A stretch of 64,000 nt of DNA, taken from positions 91,720,001-91,784,000 of the forward strand of contig CM053148.1 of assembly GCA_028571685.1 (NCBI GenBank). Direction: 5' to 3'. Source of the stretch: Heterohyrax brucei. Lineage: Eukaryota; Chordata; Mammalia; Hyracoidea; Procaviidae. Position numbers and translations under genes: made by a program. Every line of letters begins with the position of its first letter. Positions within the stretch are counted from its first letter, which is position 1. Positions 32,436 through 44,256 of this stretch are shown piece after piece. The notes under the pieces were generated by a model that saw nothing but the letters and a program-made list of their open reading frames with translations, made no database searches and was not told the origin of the DNA.

Positions 32436-33967
32436 CCCAAAGTCAGATTTCCTTAGAATACAAAATTATATCTGTGGAATTGCTGACCTTATTCTCATTT
32501 GTTAGTTTTTACGGGGTGAACTCTTTTGCTCATTTGGGTGAGGTGAATTGATTTAGGCTTTATACAGTATTTCCCAGTTATCTTCCTTTCTTACTCAGCT
32601 GTAAGTTTCCACTCAGGTCTCTTTAGGATGCCAGAAACCAGCATGAAAACAGACAGCATTCTTGTTTCTGAGTGACTTTAGAAGCCCTAACACTGTATTA
32701 ACCCATTTCCTCCCAGAGTCCAGACTCTTTTTTTTTTTTTTGTCAGAGTGCTTTATTTTTAAAAATGTTTTATGTATTTCTGATTGAGCTCAGTTCTTAT
32801 CTCGTGTGCAGATTAGAGCCTTTAATGGAACTTGGACAGGAAGGCAAACAATCTAAAATTTAACTCCCTGATGGGTTTCCGCCAAAAGCATCTCCACCAG
32901 GTTTTAGCAGTAACCAATCCTTTTTCTGTATTCATCACCACCATTATCTTCTAAGTTCGTGAAAATTTTGCTGTGTGGTTAAAATCCTGATTCCCAGCAG
33001 TGATGGAGAATGATGATATTTGTTTATTACATTGATTTAGTCTTTTTATTGGAAATTAATAAGAGAAGGAGTCAGTCTTGTGTGCTTACAGTCTCACCTT
33101 AGTTTGGAAGCCAGATTTCAATGTTATTTAACTTTATGGTACTGGAATTATATGGAGATAAGTGCATTAGTCTATGCAATTTTATGACAGACTATGGCAT
33201 CCCTACATTTACTGTCACATAAATTTAGTTATCACTTGTCCTTCCACATCCAAATGCTTGTTTATATAGGATCAAAGCTACACAGGACTGTTGTACATAA
33301 TAGGCCAGAACAAACTGTAAAGACATCGATATAAAGAGTGCTAGTAAGGGAAGTGAATGTTTCCATTTTTACATCCAGTTTAGAAAGTATTTAGATTAAT
33401 TCACATAAAAGCTTCACATGGATTTCTGAGGACTCCAGATACAGAAAATAAAAATAAAAATAAACGACAATGTGAAACAAATCCTGCCACATTTTAATAG
33501 CCAGAAACTCCTACAACATCGACCAAGGAATAAAGCATAAATTACTTAAAGCAGGAAGGATGATGAAAACCTCAATCAGCAGCATCCACATTATCAGAGT
33601 TTATTGAGTGAACTAGCTGTTCCCAGACCTGTGGTGAGTCTGGAGCTATAGAGAAATGAGTTTGAGGATATCCTCTATTCTTACAAAGACTTCTCTTTGG
33701 GGAAGAAAAAAGCATGCTGTGAACGATAGTGCAATTTTGAACATTGTCATATATTGACTATTTCTCTATTGATAAGAAGTATATAAATCAATGATTTTAA
33801 ATATATTAAAAGACAATAGCTGCTTACTTCAAGGAAAAAAAAATACTTAAGTGATTTCTTGCACACAGGTAACTCTTTGCTGCGTCTTAGATTTATATAG
33901 AATGAACTCCGATAATCAAAAATGACCATTTGTGACAAATATTTAGTCCACACTGTCAGAGTAAGAC
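32436..33967. other. 1.5 kb without recognised elements
   Basis: T run at 32729-32741, small 'aataaaaataaa' run at about 33445. No coding signature is visible. Confidence 0.45.
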
Positions 33968-34168
33968 GGAAACTTGGTGACACACAGTTTGAAATGTTTA
34001 GCTGCCAACCAGAAGGTCAGTGGTTCAAACTCATCAGCCACTCTGTAGGAGAAAGGTGTGTCAGCCCTGCAGCCATAAAGGTTTACAGCCTTGGTTACTC
34101 TATGAGGTCATTCTACTCTGTCCTGCTGAGTCATTATGAGAATTCAAATCTATGGCAGTGAGTTTTTG
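33968..34168 (+). mobile_element. SINE type C
   Basis: 'gctgccaaccagaaggtcag', 'tggttcaaactcatcag', 'gtaggagaaaggtgtgtcag', 'cataaaggtttacagcc' and 'tgtcctgctgagtcattatg'. The extra middle block marks type C. Confidence 0.85.
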
Positions 34169-34196
34169 TCAGAATAAATTTCTAAGAATATACCTG

Positions 34197-34275
34197 TGAA
34201 TTTGTTTGTAAAGAATGAAGTTTTATCAAGCTCTAAAGAATTTGAATTAAAACACATTTTGTAATGTATGCCTAC
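34197..34275 (+). repeat. 79-bp direct copy of 27408-27486
   Basis: 'agaatttgaattaaaac', 'ttttgtaatgtatgccta' match the left edge of the duplicated unit at about 90% by eye. An RTE 5' end starts 5 bases later. Confidence 0.85.
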
Positions 34276-34279
34276 CTTC

Positions 34280-35918
34280 CCCCGTGTATCTGTCGGTGTG
34301 TCGTACTGAGGGTGTTTGTGTGTTGCTGTGATGTTGGAAGCTATGCCACAGGTATTCAGATACTAGCAGGGTCACCCGTGACAGACAGGTTTCAGCTGAC
34401 CTTCCAGACTAAGACTGTCTAGGAAGAAGGACCCAGCAATCTATTTCTGAAAAGAATTAACCAGTGACAATCTTATGAATACCAGCAAAACACTGTCTAA
34501 TATACTGCCTAAAAAGACCAAAATCAATGTCAGGAGAGACTTAGAGACTTACCTTTGAAGGTCAGGTTGTTGTTGCTGTTGTTGTGTGCCGATGAGTTGG
34601 TTTCGACACTTAGCGACCCTATGCACAAGAGATCGACACACTGCCCCATTGTGCACCATGTTCACAATCATTTTCATGTTGAAACCCATTGTTGCTGTCA
34701 CTATGTCATCCATCTCATCGAGGATCTTCTTTTTTAAGTTGACCTTCTACCAAGCATGATGGCCTTCTCCAGGGACTGATCCCTCCTGATGACATGTCCA
34801 AAGTATGTAAAATGCAGTCTCCCCATCTTTGCTTCCAAGGAGTACTCTGGTTGTACTTCTCCCAGTACACGACTGTTTGTTCCGTTGGCAGTCCATCTTA
34901 CATTCAATATTCTTCTCTAGCACCACAATTCAAAGACATCAGTTCTTCTTCTGTCTTCATTATTTGTCTTCCAGGTTTCTTGTGCATGTGATACTATTGA
35001 AAATACCATGGCTTGGTCAAGTGCACCTTAGCCTTTGGGATCTTCATTTGATGGTGTGCCATGACTCAAAATGAGGAGAAACAGCCACAAACATCCATTA
35101 ACAAGGAAACTAGGAAAATTGGAAATCATCAAAACTGAAATGGAATGCATAAGCATCAATATCCCAGGCATTACTAAGCTGAAATGCACTGGTATTGGCC
35201 ATTTTGAATCTGACAATCATATAGTCTACTATGTCAAGAATGAAAACTCAAAGAGAAACAGTGTTGTGCTCATTGTCAAAAATACCATTTCAAGATCTAT
35301 CCTGAAGTACAATGCTGTCAGTGATGGGATAATATTCATATGCCTACCAGGAAGGCAGTTAGTATAATTGCTATTCAAACTTACTCACCAACCACTAAGG
35401 CCAAAGATGAAGAAATTGAACATTTTCACCAGCGTCTGCAGTCCAAAAATGATTGAACATACAATCAGGATGCATCACTGATTACTGGTAATTGGAATGT
35501 AAAAATTGGAAACAAAGAAGAAGGATCAGTGGTTGGAAAATGCAACCTTGGTGACAGGTATGATGCTGGAGATCTTGTGACAGAATTTTATAAGACCAAC
35601 TACTTCTTCATTGCACATACCTTTTATTCATCAACACAAACATCAGCCATACACATGGATCTCACCAGATGGAATACACAGGAATCAAACTGACTACATC
35701 TGTGGAAGAAGGCAATGGAAAAGCTCCACATCAGCAGTAGGAACAAGGCCAAGTGCTGACTGTGGCACAGACTATCAACTGCTCATATGCAAGTTCATAT
35801 TGAAGGTCAGGTAGCTAAAGCAAAAGGAAGGAATGATGCAGTAAAAGACCTGAACAGAAGATTTCAAAGGGAGGCTTGAGAACACAAAGCGTTACAATGA
35901 CATGTGCAAAGGACTGGG
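34280..35918 (+). pseudogene. RTE-like LINE, 5' half, sense, with nested antisense piece
   Basis: 34280-34555 is the 5' UTR ('atctgtcggtgtgtcgtac', 'tgttgctgtgatgttggaag', 'cactgtctaatatactgc'). After a nested antisense piece the element resumes at 35038 and runs through the APE-type endonuclease, the enzyme that nicks target DNA. The frame 35071-35367 covers its N-terminal part (LGKLEI..., GIGHFESDNHIVYY). The frame 35611-35814 holds the W.SPDG.HRNQ.DYI block (residues 16-30) and ends DCGTDYQLL, where the conserved catalytic His of the D-H pair reads Tyr (residue 55). Frameshifts separate the pieces. It stops at about 35918, upstream of RT. Having the true 5' end but no 3' half is the reverse of ordinary 5' truncation; the missing half lies at 29625-31294. 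Confidence 0.87.
34556..35037 (-). mobile_element. RTE 3' end, antisense, nested in the RTE 5' half
   Basis: It starts with an antisense AAC tail ('ttgttgttgctgttgttg') and carries 'ctatgcacaagagatcg', 'gggactgatccctcctgatg' and 'gaaaataccatggcttggtc'. It is about 480 bp and interrupts the sense element between 5' UTR and endonuclease. 'cctttg' occurs at both junctions (about 34553 and 35031), a candidate short target duplication. Confidence 0.8.
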
Positions 35919-36079
35919 TGTCAGAGTAAAATGTGTGCCCTAGGGTTTTTGATATTGAGAATATATAAAACTTAATCTACACCAGTTCCACTGTTACTAC
36001 ATGTGCATTACAGGTAAATTGATTGCCTTGTTTGAGTTTTGCAACTATTTTCACCCTCCTTTCTGAATTATTCCTTCCT

Positions 36080-36245
36080 CAGGAAAATCTGATGGTGCAA
36101 TGGTTAAGTGCTTTGTTGGCTAATCAAAAGATAGCAGTTTGAATTCAACAGGTGCTCCTTGGAAACTCTATGAAGCAGTTCTACTATGTCCTATAGGGTG
36201 GTTATCAGTTGGAATCAACGTGACAACTCTGGGTTTTTTTGATTT
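36080..36245 (+). mobile_element. SINE type A
   Basis: 'gatggtgcaatggttaagtg', 'caggtgctccttggaaact', 'gtcctatagggtggttatca'. Confidence 0.87.
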
Positions 36246-36712
36246 TCATTAACATAAACTTACTACCCTGTAAGGTTTATGTGTAATCTTCCAAGTTGCT
36301 GTTGTCACTTTCTTTGTAAAAAGAACATAACATTTTTAACTAGCAAACATTTTTTAACTAGTTAAACTAATCTGTTGTTTGGCTTTAAGAATACTATAAA
36401 GTTAATATTGGCTTAAGTTTAAAAGATTGTCTCAATGCAATAGCTTCTGGAATTCATCTAGCCTCTTGCTTTTGGAAACTCTGGAGTCTATGAGAATTTT
36501 AAATTCTGTTCTGCATTTTTACCTCTTTTGATCAAGATTTTTCTATAGATTCTTTGTTCAAAAGGTTCAGGAAAGGTAGGCAGGCACCAGCCAGTTCTGG
36601 TTACATGGAGAACAGCTGTTCATGGAAACAGGTACCCAAACAATCCACATCCTCTTCTTATTCTTGATTATTTTTCTTCCTCTGTATCTCCAGGTAAACT
36701 AGATCATAGGCT

Positions 36713-36730
36713 TTTTTTTTTTTTTTTTTT
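36713..36730. repeat. Poly-T run
   Basis: About 18 T directly before the antisense SINE head at 36731. Confidence 0.85.
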
Positions 36731-36815
36731 CCCAGAGGCAGCTCTGGATGTACTCAGACTTCCAGCTTTCCAGTAGGCAGCTGAGCATGTCAGTCATTTG
36801 TACCACCCAGTGACT
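36731..36815 (-). mobile_element. SINE type B head fragment
   Basis: 'cagaggcagctctggatgta', 'gtaggcagctgagcatg', 'tttgtaccacccagtgact' is the antisense 5' half of type B only. Confidence 0.65.
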
Positions 36816-37172
36816 ATTTTATTCCAGTATAGTTCATTTATGTATAAAACCAGTTTTTGTTTGTTTGTTTGTTTTTTCCTTTGTATAGGTGTGGCAGCAT
36901 CATATCTGAGGCTATTTTATTCATCAAATTAAAAATGAATGATTCTTCACCTATGTTAAAATGTCTGTACCAACTTTTTTTCGGACAACATTATAGGAAT
37001 GGGGTGTGATTTTTAACTTATAATTTTATAATTTCAAATTCTGTTGTAAATGGATACAATGTAAATATGTAGTACAATCAGATTACTAAGTAAGGAGAAT
37101 AATTTAAGCTTTTGAACTGAATTTGTGGCAATCTGTAATGCAGCCATAGAAAACGAATATGGGCTTTGGTAC

Positions 37173-37672
37173 TTGTCATAGTCACCTAGTGCTGTTAAAA
37201 TAGAAATACCTCAAATGGATGGTTTTAAAAAAGAGAAATTTATTTTCACACAGAAAAGTAGGTTCAAAGTTCAAATTCAGAGCATCAGCTCCAGGGGATG
37301 TCCTTTTCTCTAGGCTCTGGAGTAAGGTCTTTGTGCTGTGTCCTCCTATGGACTTGGAGCTTCTGTGGCAAAGGGACCTCAAGTCTAAAAGACATACTCT
37401 GCTCCTGGCACGGCTTCTTTCCTGATGGTATGGGTCTTCAACTCTTTGCTTGCTGCTTTTTCCTTTATATCCCAAGAGATTGTCTCAATGCACGATACAA
37501 TCTTCAGATAGAGTCCTGCTTCACTTACACAGCCACCACCTATCCCCCCTTATTAGCATCATAGAGGTGGGATTTACAACATATAAGAACATCACACGAT
37601 ACTAGGAATCATAGCCTAGCCAAATTGCTGAACACACTTTTGGAGGGACACAATTCAACCCATGACAGTTCT
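37173..37672 (-). mobile_element. MaLR-like LTR, antisense, near complete
   Basis: 'tgtcatagtcacctagtgct' at the left edge and 'gacacaattcaacccatgac' at the right edge are both present, about 500 bp. Internal blocks are 'gaaatttattttcacacag', 'gcatcagctccaggggatg' and 'cccaagagattgtctcaatg'. Both ends are visible and no internal genes flank it, so it is a solo LTR. Open frames at 37182-37564 are incidental. Confidence 0.78.
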
Positions 37673-39224
37673 TGCAAGGAGGGTTTTTCCATAACAAAGT
37701 TAAAATGTGAACATGGCTTTGGAGTTGGGCAGTGGGATAATAGCTGAAGATTTTTAAGGAGTCTGGTAGAAAAACAATTTTGATTTCCTAGACTAGATCA
37801 TTAAAAAAATATGAATGTTAAAGATGTTTTGATGACAGCCCAGAAGAAAGAAGGATCATTATAGGGAAATCACAAATTGCCTTAGAAAAAGACTAAATCA
37901 TCATGTATAAAATATGGTTTTAAGAGCACTACTAGAGAGGGTTCTGAAAGAAATAAGTAAATATTACTGGAAGTGAAGGAATGAGAATCATTTTAATGTG
38001 GTGGAGAAAACTTAGCAAGTTCATGTCCCTTGGCCATCCAAGTGCCGTCGAGTCGGATCTCATGGTGACCCTTAGTTATGAGGAAAGTGGAACTTGTCAG
38101 TGGCTAACTTGCATCTATGATGAAGAAGATATGGAACTGTGATAAATATACTGTTTTATTTCTTCTCTCAGCTTTCACCAAAATGTGATAACAGAGAGAT
38201 AAACTGTGACAATTATTACAAATCCTAAAGAAACTAGGGTGATGATTGGATCAAGTTTTAGACTTTTCTGATGGAAAAGATACAAAAAGTGTGAAATGTC
38301 AGCTGAGGTGTGGCATAGAGAAAAGGTTGAATGTCTGACTATACAAATCTATCTGAAAGCTAGGAAAGATAAAAAGATCATAACCTTCATTCACAATAGA
38401 TTAAATGTGTTCTTCAAAAATCTTCTCATTGAAAACAGAGGGACTCAGCTTGATTTGGGATGTACTTTCAGAATCATCTTGAAAGAATTCAGAAAGAGGG
38501 AACAGATTATTACAGACACATCACTGGAAGTGACTTTTGTCTAAGGGGGTGAAATATGGCCTGAACATTTCTGGAAAAGTTTATGCTATCAGAAAAACTG
38601 TCATCTTGTACTGAAATAGAGAGTATCAAATTGATAAAGACTGTCCCCCAAATTTTACTGTTGTACAGAATGACAAACTCAGTCAGCGATACAAACTACA
38701 TTTCCTGAGAAATGAAGATGGACTCAGTGGACAGAATCAGAGTTCCAGGGTGAAGATCAAAAGCCAGAGAGTAGAATGAAATGTTCTGAGGGAGAAACTG
38801 AGGACTATACAGGAATAATTCTTAGCCTTAAACTCTCATCATGGAGCTCTGCTTTGAGTTTGCTTAGTAGATTTCAAAACTGCTTTGGATCAGTTGCTCC
38901 TTTTTACCTTTTATTTTCCTCTTACAAAGGAATGTTCTTAATTACTGTTCTGCATGTATCTGTCATTGTATTTTGGGAAATGTTGGGATAAGATAAACTA
39001 TTGTGATGTGTAGGAATTGTGCCCTGGAGGTTTTACTTAGTGGATTACACACAAGACTGTGACTTGTACCTGATTTAGAGAGAAGATTTCAAATGGTTCA
39101 TACTGATTAGATCTTGATAAGATTATTTTTTTCTTTACTCTTCAAAACTGGTATTGTTTCAGAATGAGAAACTTGGAAATACTGAGAGAGACTGAATGCA
39201 TTTTGAATATGGAAGTGTTACAAA
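37673..39224. other. Unclassified 1.5 kb before an LTR
   Basis: A short SINE tail lies at 38034-38066. The rest could be internal sequence of an old LTR element joined to the LTR at 39225, but I see no protein motif. Open frames at 38296-38544 and 38776-38991 are not recognisable. Confidence 0.35.
38034..38066 (-). mobile_element. Very short SINE 3'-end fragment
   Basis: 'ccaagtgccgtcgagtcgg' then 'atctcatggtgaccc': the terminal part of an antisense SINE that stops after about 33 bases and is nearly undiverged. Confidence 0.65.
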
Positions 39225-39855
39225 TCATGGGAGCCAGAGTGTGGACTGTTCGGCAGAATTTTAAGCTGACCTTCATGATTACTGTCTCCTGGTCCCTCCC
39301 ATGTTTATGATACACTGCATGACAAAGAGCCTAAAATAATCACTTGAGGTTTTTTTTAAAGCAGAGCTTCCTTTGATTGGTATCAGAGGAATCAGTCAGA
39401 TATTCAAAGAATGAAAGGGATTCTACACGCCCTTGCAACTTGTAAGTGAATGTTAGCCTCTGGCATACTGTCATAGCATGGAAGCAGAGACCTCAGTTCT
39501 GAAATCTCAAGGAGACAAATTTACCCAGAATCAGAATGAGCTTGGAAGCAAATTCTTCCCCATAGCTTCCTGGTAAAAAGCCAGGCTGTCTGATACATTG
39601 ATTTTAGGTGTGTGAGCTGAAAAGCAGAGTATACAGTTGAGCCTGCATCTGCTTGTGACCTGTGCAACAGAAATATAAAAAAATCTAAACAGAATAAAAA
39701 ACATGAACCTTACAAACAGAAATATAAAATGAAATATTTTCTGTTGAAACATAAAATTAAAATAATAAAGTTTAAACTAAATATTAAAAAATATGTATTT
39801 TGTTTTAAGTTGCTAAATCGTTGACAAGTTGCTTTCCAACAATTGAAAACTAGAA
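39225..39855 (+). mobile_element. MLT1-like LTR, sense, with AT-rich insertion
   Basis: 'gactgttcggcagaatttta', 'gagcttggaagcaaattctt', 'ccccatagcttcctgg', 'gttttaagttgctaaatcg' and 'aacaattgaaaactag' follow the LTR order. About 100 AT-rich bases (39672-39775) appear inserted near the end. Confidence 0.55.
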
Positions 39856-40387
39856 GAAATATCTTTCTATCAGTAGTGTGTGTGTCAGGTGGCTCTTCAT
39901 GAAGAAAGGTTCTATTTATGTCATCGGCTAATTTTGGTGGTATTAGAACTCCTACCAAAGCTGATTTGATTCTACCAGCATAGCTTCACTGAATTTGCAG
40001 ATAGAAGAGAAATGTCACTGGCTCTTGGGAACTCTTGAGAGCCAGTAGAAACAGGCTGCAATACCTTATTGCTTCCCATCACTTATGTACTGGGACTCAT
40101 GGAAACATCTTAATACCTATTTATGTTTGAGACGTTGTCTAGATACTGTCATGATATAACCTTTTTTAAAAATTTTTGATAAGGATGTGGGACAGGAGAG
40201 ATATGGAGCATTCTTGTGAGCTTCCAAAATTACACCACTAGCTCTACCATGTTGCCTTGTTTCCCTCCTTCTTTGAAAACACTAACCACTAGAGAAAACT
40301 TTGAGTATTAATTGAGTAACAATCAGAATGTGATCTTGTAAAAGGTATAAGACTGGGAAACTTTAAAAACATGTATTATATCAAAAG

Positions 40388-40600
40388 AAGCCCATGTGTG
40401 CAGGGGTTCAAGAGTGTGGCTGCTAGCCAAAGTACCAGCTATTTGAATCAACAAGTGGCTTTGTGGGAGAAAGGTGTGACAGTCTGCTTCCATAAAGGTT
40501 GCAGGCTTAGGAACTCTGTGGGGCAGTTCTGCTCTGTCTTATAGCATCACTTTGAGTCAAAATTAACTGGAAAACAATTATTTTTTTGTTTTGCTTTATT
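40388..40600 (+). mobile_element. SINE type C
   Basis: 'gtgtggctgctagccaaagt', 'gtgggagaaaggtgtgacag', 'ctgcttccataaaggttgca', 'tctgtggggcagttctgctc'. Confidence 0.87.
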
Positions 40601-42043
40601 TTCTATTTCTAACTTTTGTGATAAGTCATTCATAAAAAGTTTTAAAAAAATTATTCGAACTTTCTATATTAAATGTCTTTTTTTTCCTCTGATTTTAGTT
40701 TATATGTAGAATCCAAAAGAGAATTTGCTATTTGTCCTTCAGTACGTTTCCTATTATAACGTACGTAAAAATATATTTTAGAAAAGTAATTGTGTATCCT
40801 CTCTGCTAATAAGAGAGTAAGATTTTCATAGCTTTATAAAGGTGTGGACAAATCAACCTGAATGAAGCCTGTCAAAGAGAATAAATAGGAGCAGCAAAAA
40901 GCCTTTTTCATGGTACAGGAGAGCCCTTGAAAGTACCTAGCATGTGTTTTTTTACAGAGCATGGGACACATTTTTTTTTTTTTTACTCTGTTTAACAAAT
41001 GCAAAAACATTGAACACTGCTTTCTGTATGAGTCTATGTATTTAGGAAAAAGTTACTGAATGTCACATTCTCAAAACTTTCCAGTGTTTTAAAAATCAAA
41101 TCATTTTTGTAATTTTATTTGTGCCATTTACAAGCATGGCAGATTTTAATCATTCATGCATATACACATGTGTACAGACACACAGATATTCACGTAAAAA
41201 AATACTATGACACAAACAAGTGGTGAAGACATAAACACAGAATTTAAACACGAACTGCCTCACAAAAGCAAGGCACAAGTTTTTTTTACATTCTTTCCAT
41301 TTTTTGGTTCAAGCACAAAGATTCTTAAGTAGCCATTCATTATTAATATTTTTTTTATCAAATGTTCCAAATTATAAGAAACTAGTGTTTCTTTTCATCA
41401 TGAAGCTAGTTCAAATTTCTCAATCCAAGAAGAGATTTGAGTTCCTATTTTCTCCTCCATAGTGGATCAGGTTGCATTTAACAAAAGCTAGGTCTTCTCT
41501 ATGGGCAGTTGGAACCCTTCTCTTTTAGAGGGCATTTTCCCATTACAGACCATTATAGTTTTATTATCATGTTTTTACAATATTTGCAAAAGAAAATCAC
41601 AGTCTATTTTAATTAGAGCTCTGTCTACAGAGGAATGAAAAATTAGCAGATTGTCAGAGACTAGCACTAACATCTTTATTTTCTTTGGTTTTGGCTACTT
41701 CTTCTGGGCCGTGTCATTCTCTCCTCTCCTGAGGGTTTATCAAAATATACACTACAGCTGTTAATTGTTTCATTTTACCTTTTGCTAAGATCCAAAATTG
41801 TAATTCTTAGGTCTAATCATGCCCAGATTACTTTTTTTTACTTCTAAATCCTAGAAATTCAACTTTAAAATCAGTTATGATTTTTAGTCCACCTTGAATT
41901 TATATCTGCAAACTGAAATTGTTACGAAAATTATAATTTGAGAATTTAAGTATTTTTTTAAAAATTAGTTTTCTTTGATTAATGGATTTATTTTTCAAAT
42001 TGTTAATGATCAACCAACTTTTGGCAGGACTAAAAGCAAAAAC
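40601..42043. other. AT-rich 1.4 kb
   Basis: T run at 40971-40984. No element or gene is recognised. Confidence 0.45.
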
Positions 42044-42212
42044 TAAAATAAATCCAGTGCCATCGAGTCAATTCTGACTCATAGAAACCCTACAGGACCA
42101 GAGGAGAACTGCCCCCTTAGAGTTTCCAAGAAGCACCTGGTGGATTCAAACTGCTGACCTTTTGGTTAGCAACTGTAGCACCTAACTGCCACACCAGGAG
42201 GGTTTCCTTGGC
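42044..42212 (-). mobile_element. SINE type A, well preserved
   Basis: 'gtgccatcgagtcaattctg', 'aagcacctggtggattcaaa', 'ccttttggttagcaactgta', 'ccacaccaggagggtttcc'. It lies directly before a sense type C SINE. Confidence 0.92.
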
Positions 42213-42224
42213 AGGACTAGATCT

Positions 42225-42437
42225 TTTAAAAAGGAGCTCTGTTGAGTTAATGGGTAAGCCAAGCTGTAGAGTGCTAAGCAAAAGTGCAAAGTCACTAGCA
42301 GCTCTAAGGGAGAAGACTTGATTCATTTGCTTCCTTAAAGATTACAACCTAGAAAACCCTTCGGGGAAGTTGTACTCGGCCACACAAAGTCACTATGAGT
42401 CAGGATTGACTTGAAGATACAGAGTTGATATTTTAAA
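42225..42437 (+). mobile_element. SINE type C, diverged
   Basis: 'tgctaagcaaaagtgcaaag', 'ctaagggagaagacttgatt', 'cttccttaaagattacaac', 'ctatgagtcaggattgactt'. Confidence 0.75.
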
Positions 42438-42589
42438 AAGTTCCTCAGCAGTCATCTGCAAGAATCTCCAGGCTTCTGCACAATTTGAATTCCCTGATAG
42501 TTCACTCTAAGGTAAGGAAAAACGACAAAGACTTTCTGCCCTAAATCCATGCCAGATTCATTTTCTGCTGCAAAATAAATGAAACTGAG

Positions 42590-42762
42590 AAGAATCATGA
42601 CAGAATAGTTAAGAGCTTGGCTGCTAATCAAAAAGTTAACAGTTCAAATCCATCAACTTCTTCTTGTGGAAGGTCTATGAGGGCCTTTCTACTCCGTCTT
42701 ATAGGGGGTGGTATGAGCCAGGATCAACTTCATGGCAATGAGTTTGACTTGGCTTGGCTAAA
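42590..42762 (+). mobile_element. SINE type A
   Basis: 'ttggctgctaatcaaaaagt', 'acagttcaaatccatcaact', 'gagtttgacttggcttggct'. The tail is the 'cttggcttggct' form also seen in the shortest fragments. Confidence 0.88.
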
Positions 42763-42807
42763 ATAGAATACTTTTTAAAATTTTCTCATGCAGCAGTCTA
42801 GGGGAAA

Positions 42808-42825
42808 AAAAAAAAAAAAATAAGT
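42808..42825. repeat. Poly-A run
   Basis: About 17 A, interrupted at neither side by a SINE. Confidence 0.8.
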
Positions 42826-43280
42826 GTACCGGAGGATGTGGACAATTCCATTTCATGATGTACTCCAGCCTTTTGCAACCCTGATCACATAGTGGTTAAT
42901 TTCCGACATCTGAGCAATTCTGTCTCAGCGCCACACTGGACCATTCCCACAGTGTATGGTATCTGTTAAAGCCCACTGATGACAAGAACTGATGATGGGC
43001 TTTCTCTCTCTTGATTACACCAGCCAGTTTTAGGATTGATTTTGACATTATTTCTTGAAAAGAAAGTGTGCATGTATTTCTTCCAAGGAGTTCAGAACTT
43101 CCGCATAGCGTTGCTCTAACTCTAATAGTACTGGGAAACCGAAATGTCATTTTTAATATTGAGATTTCATTGTAAAATGAATATCCTCAAACCAATGGAT
43201 AAGTAGTGACTTAGATCTTCCTGACTCTAGGATCCCCCATATTTTCTCCTTTCAGAAAAGAGAGAGCACATTATTCTGGA

Positions 43281-43440
43281 AGGAAACCCTGGCGGCACAG
43301 TGGTTAAGTGCTATGTCTGCTAACCAAAAGGTTAGGCATTTGAATCTGCCAGATGCTCCTTGGAAACCCTATGGGACAGTTCTGTTCTGCCCTATAGGGT
43401 CTCTATGAGTTGGAATCAACTTCATGGTGCTGGGTCATTG
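43281..43440 (+). mobile_element. SINE type A, well preserved
   Basis: 'ggaaaccctggcggcacagt', 'gtctgctaaccaaaaggtta', 'agatgctccttggaaaccc', 'ctatgagttggaatcaactt'. Confidence 0.93.
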
Positions 43441-44256
43441 TTCTAAAACAGATTCTTGATTTACCTTTGGCATGCATGGACTTCTAACATTGCTACTTTC
43501 AAGGTTCTGGTCTGGAGGAACTCTTCTGACTGAAATTAACTAAGAACAAAACCATTTTGACGATGTAATATGTCCCGGTCTCTTTCTATATGGCTAGTTA
43601 ACTGAAAATCTATTTTTATTTTTCTAGCTGCTCTTTGTCAGTCTTTCCTTCAAACTTTCTGAATGGATCTTTGGTTAACTACACGTATTGGGGCAAATCT
43701 GCTCATTTTTTCTATCTTATTTGAAAGGCAAAACAAACAAAAAACCAAGATGTACTTTAAGTGCTAGTTTAATTATTTAATATTAGATGAAAATATGCTG
43801 AAAATATTTGTATTTTGTAAGAGTTATTACAAAGGTACGTATGATAAAGAATTCTTGACATGAGGGACATTCATGTGAAGACAACGACTGAATTACTATA
43901 AAGATTGATAAAAGTGCTGAGATTTCAACTGACTGTATCCTATATCATTCTTATTGTGCATCTGTCTACTCATTTCTGTTGAAAACTACTACAAAAAAAG
44001 TCAAATAGATACCACATGCAGCAACATGATAGAAAATATGCAACTAGCCATCACTGCTTCCCAAGGTAGCATTCTCTAGGGTGCTGTGTGTTGTGTGTGA
44101 AATCAGAATGTACAAAATATACAGTAAAAATACCGTTCTAAATATACAGATGGATTTTTGTGCCTTATAAATTAGGGAGTCAGTACAAGTAGAATACAAC
44201 CACTCTTCTTCAACTTTGGGTCTGAGTTTTATGTAACAATTTCTATAATGAAAATC

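Noticed and set aside
32051-32440. 129-codon antisense open frame
   Set aside because: It lies inside an LTR-like element; its Ser/His/Arg-rich composition looks random.
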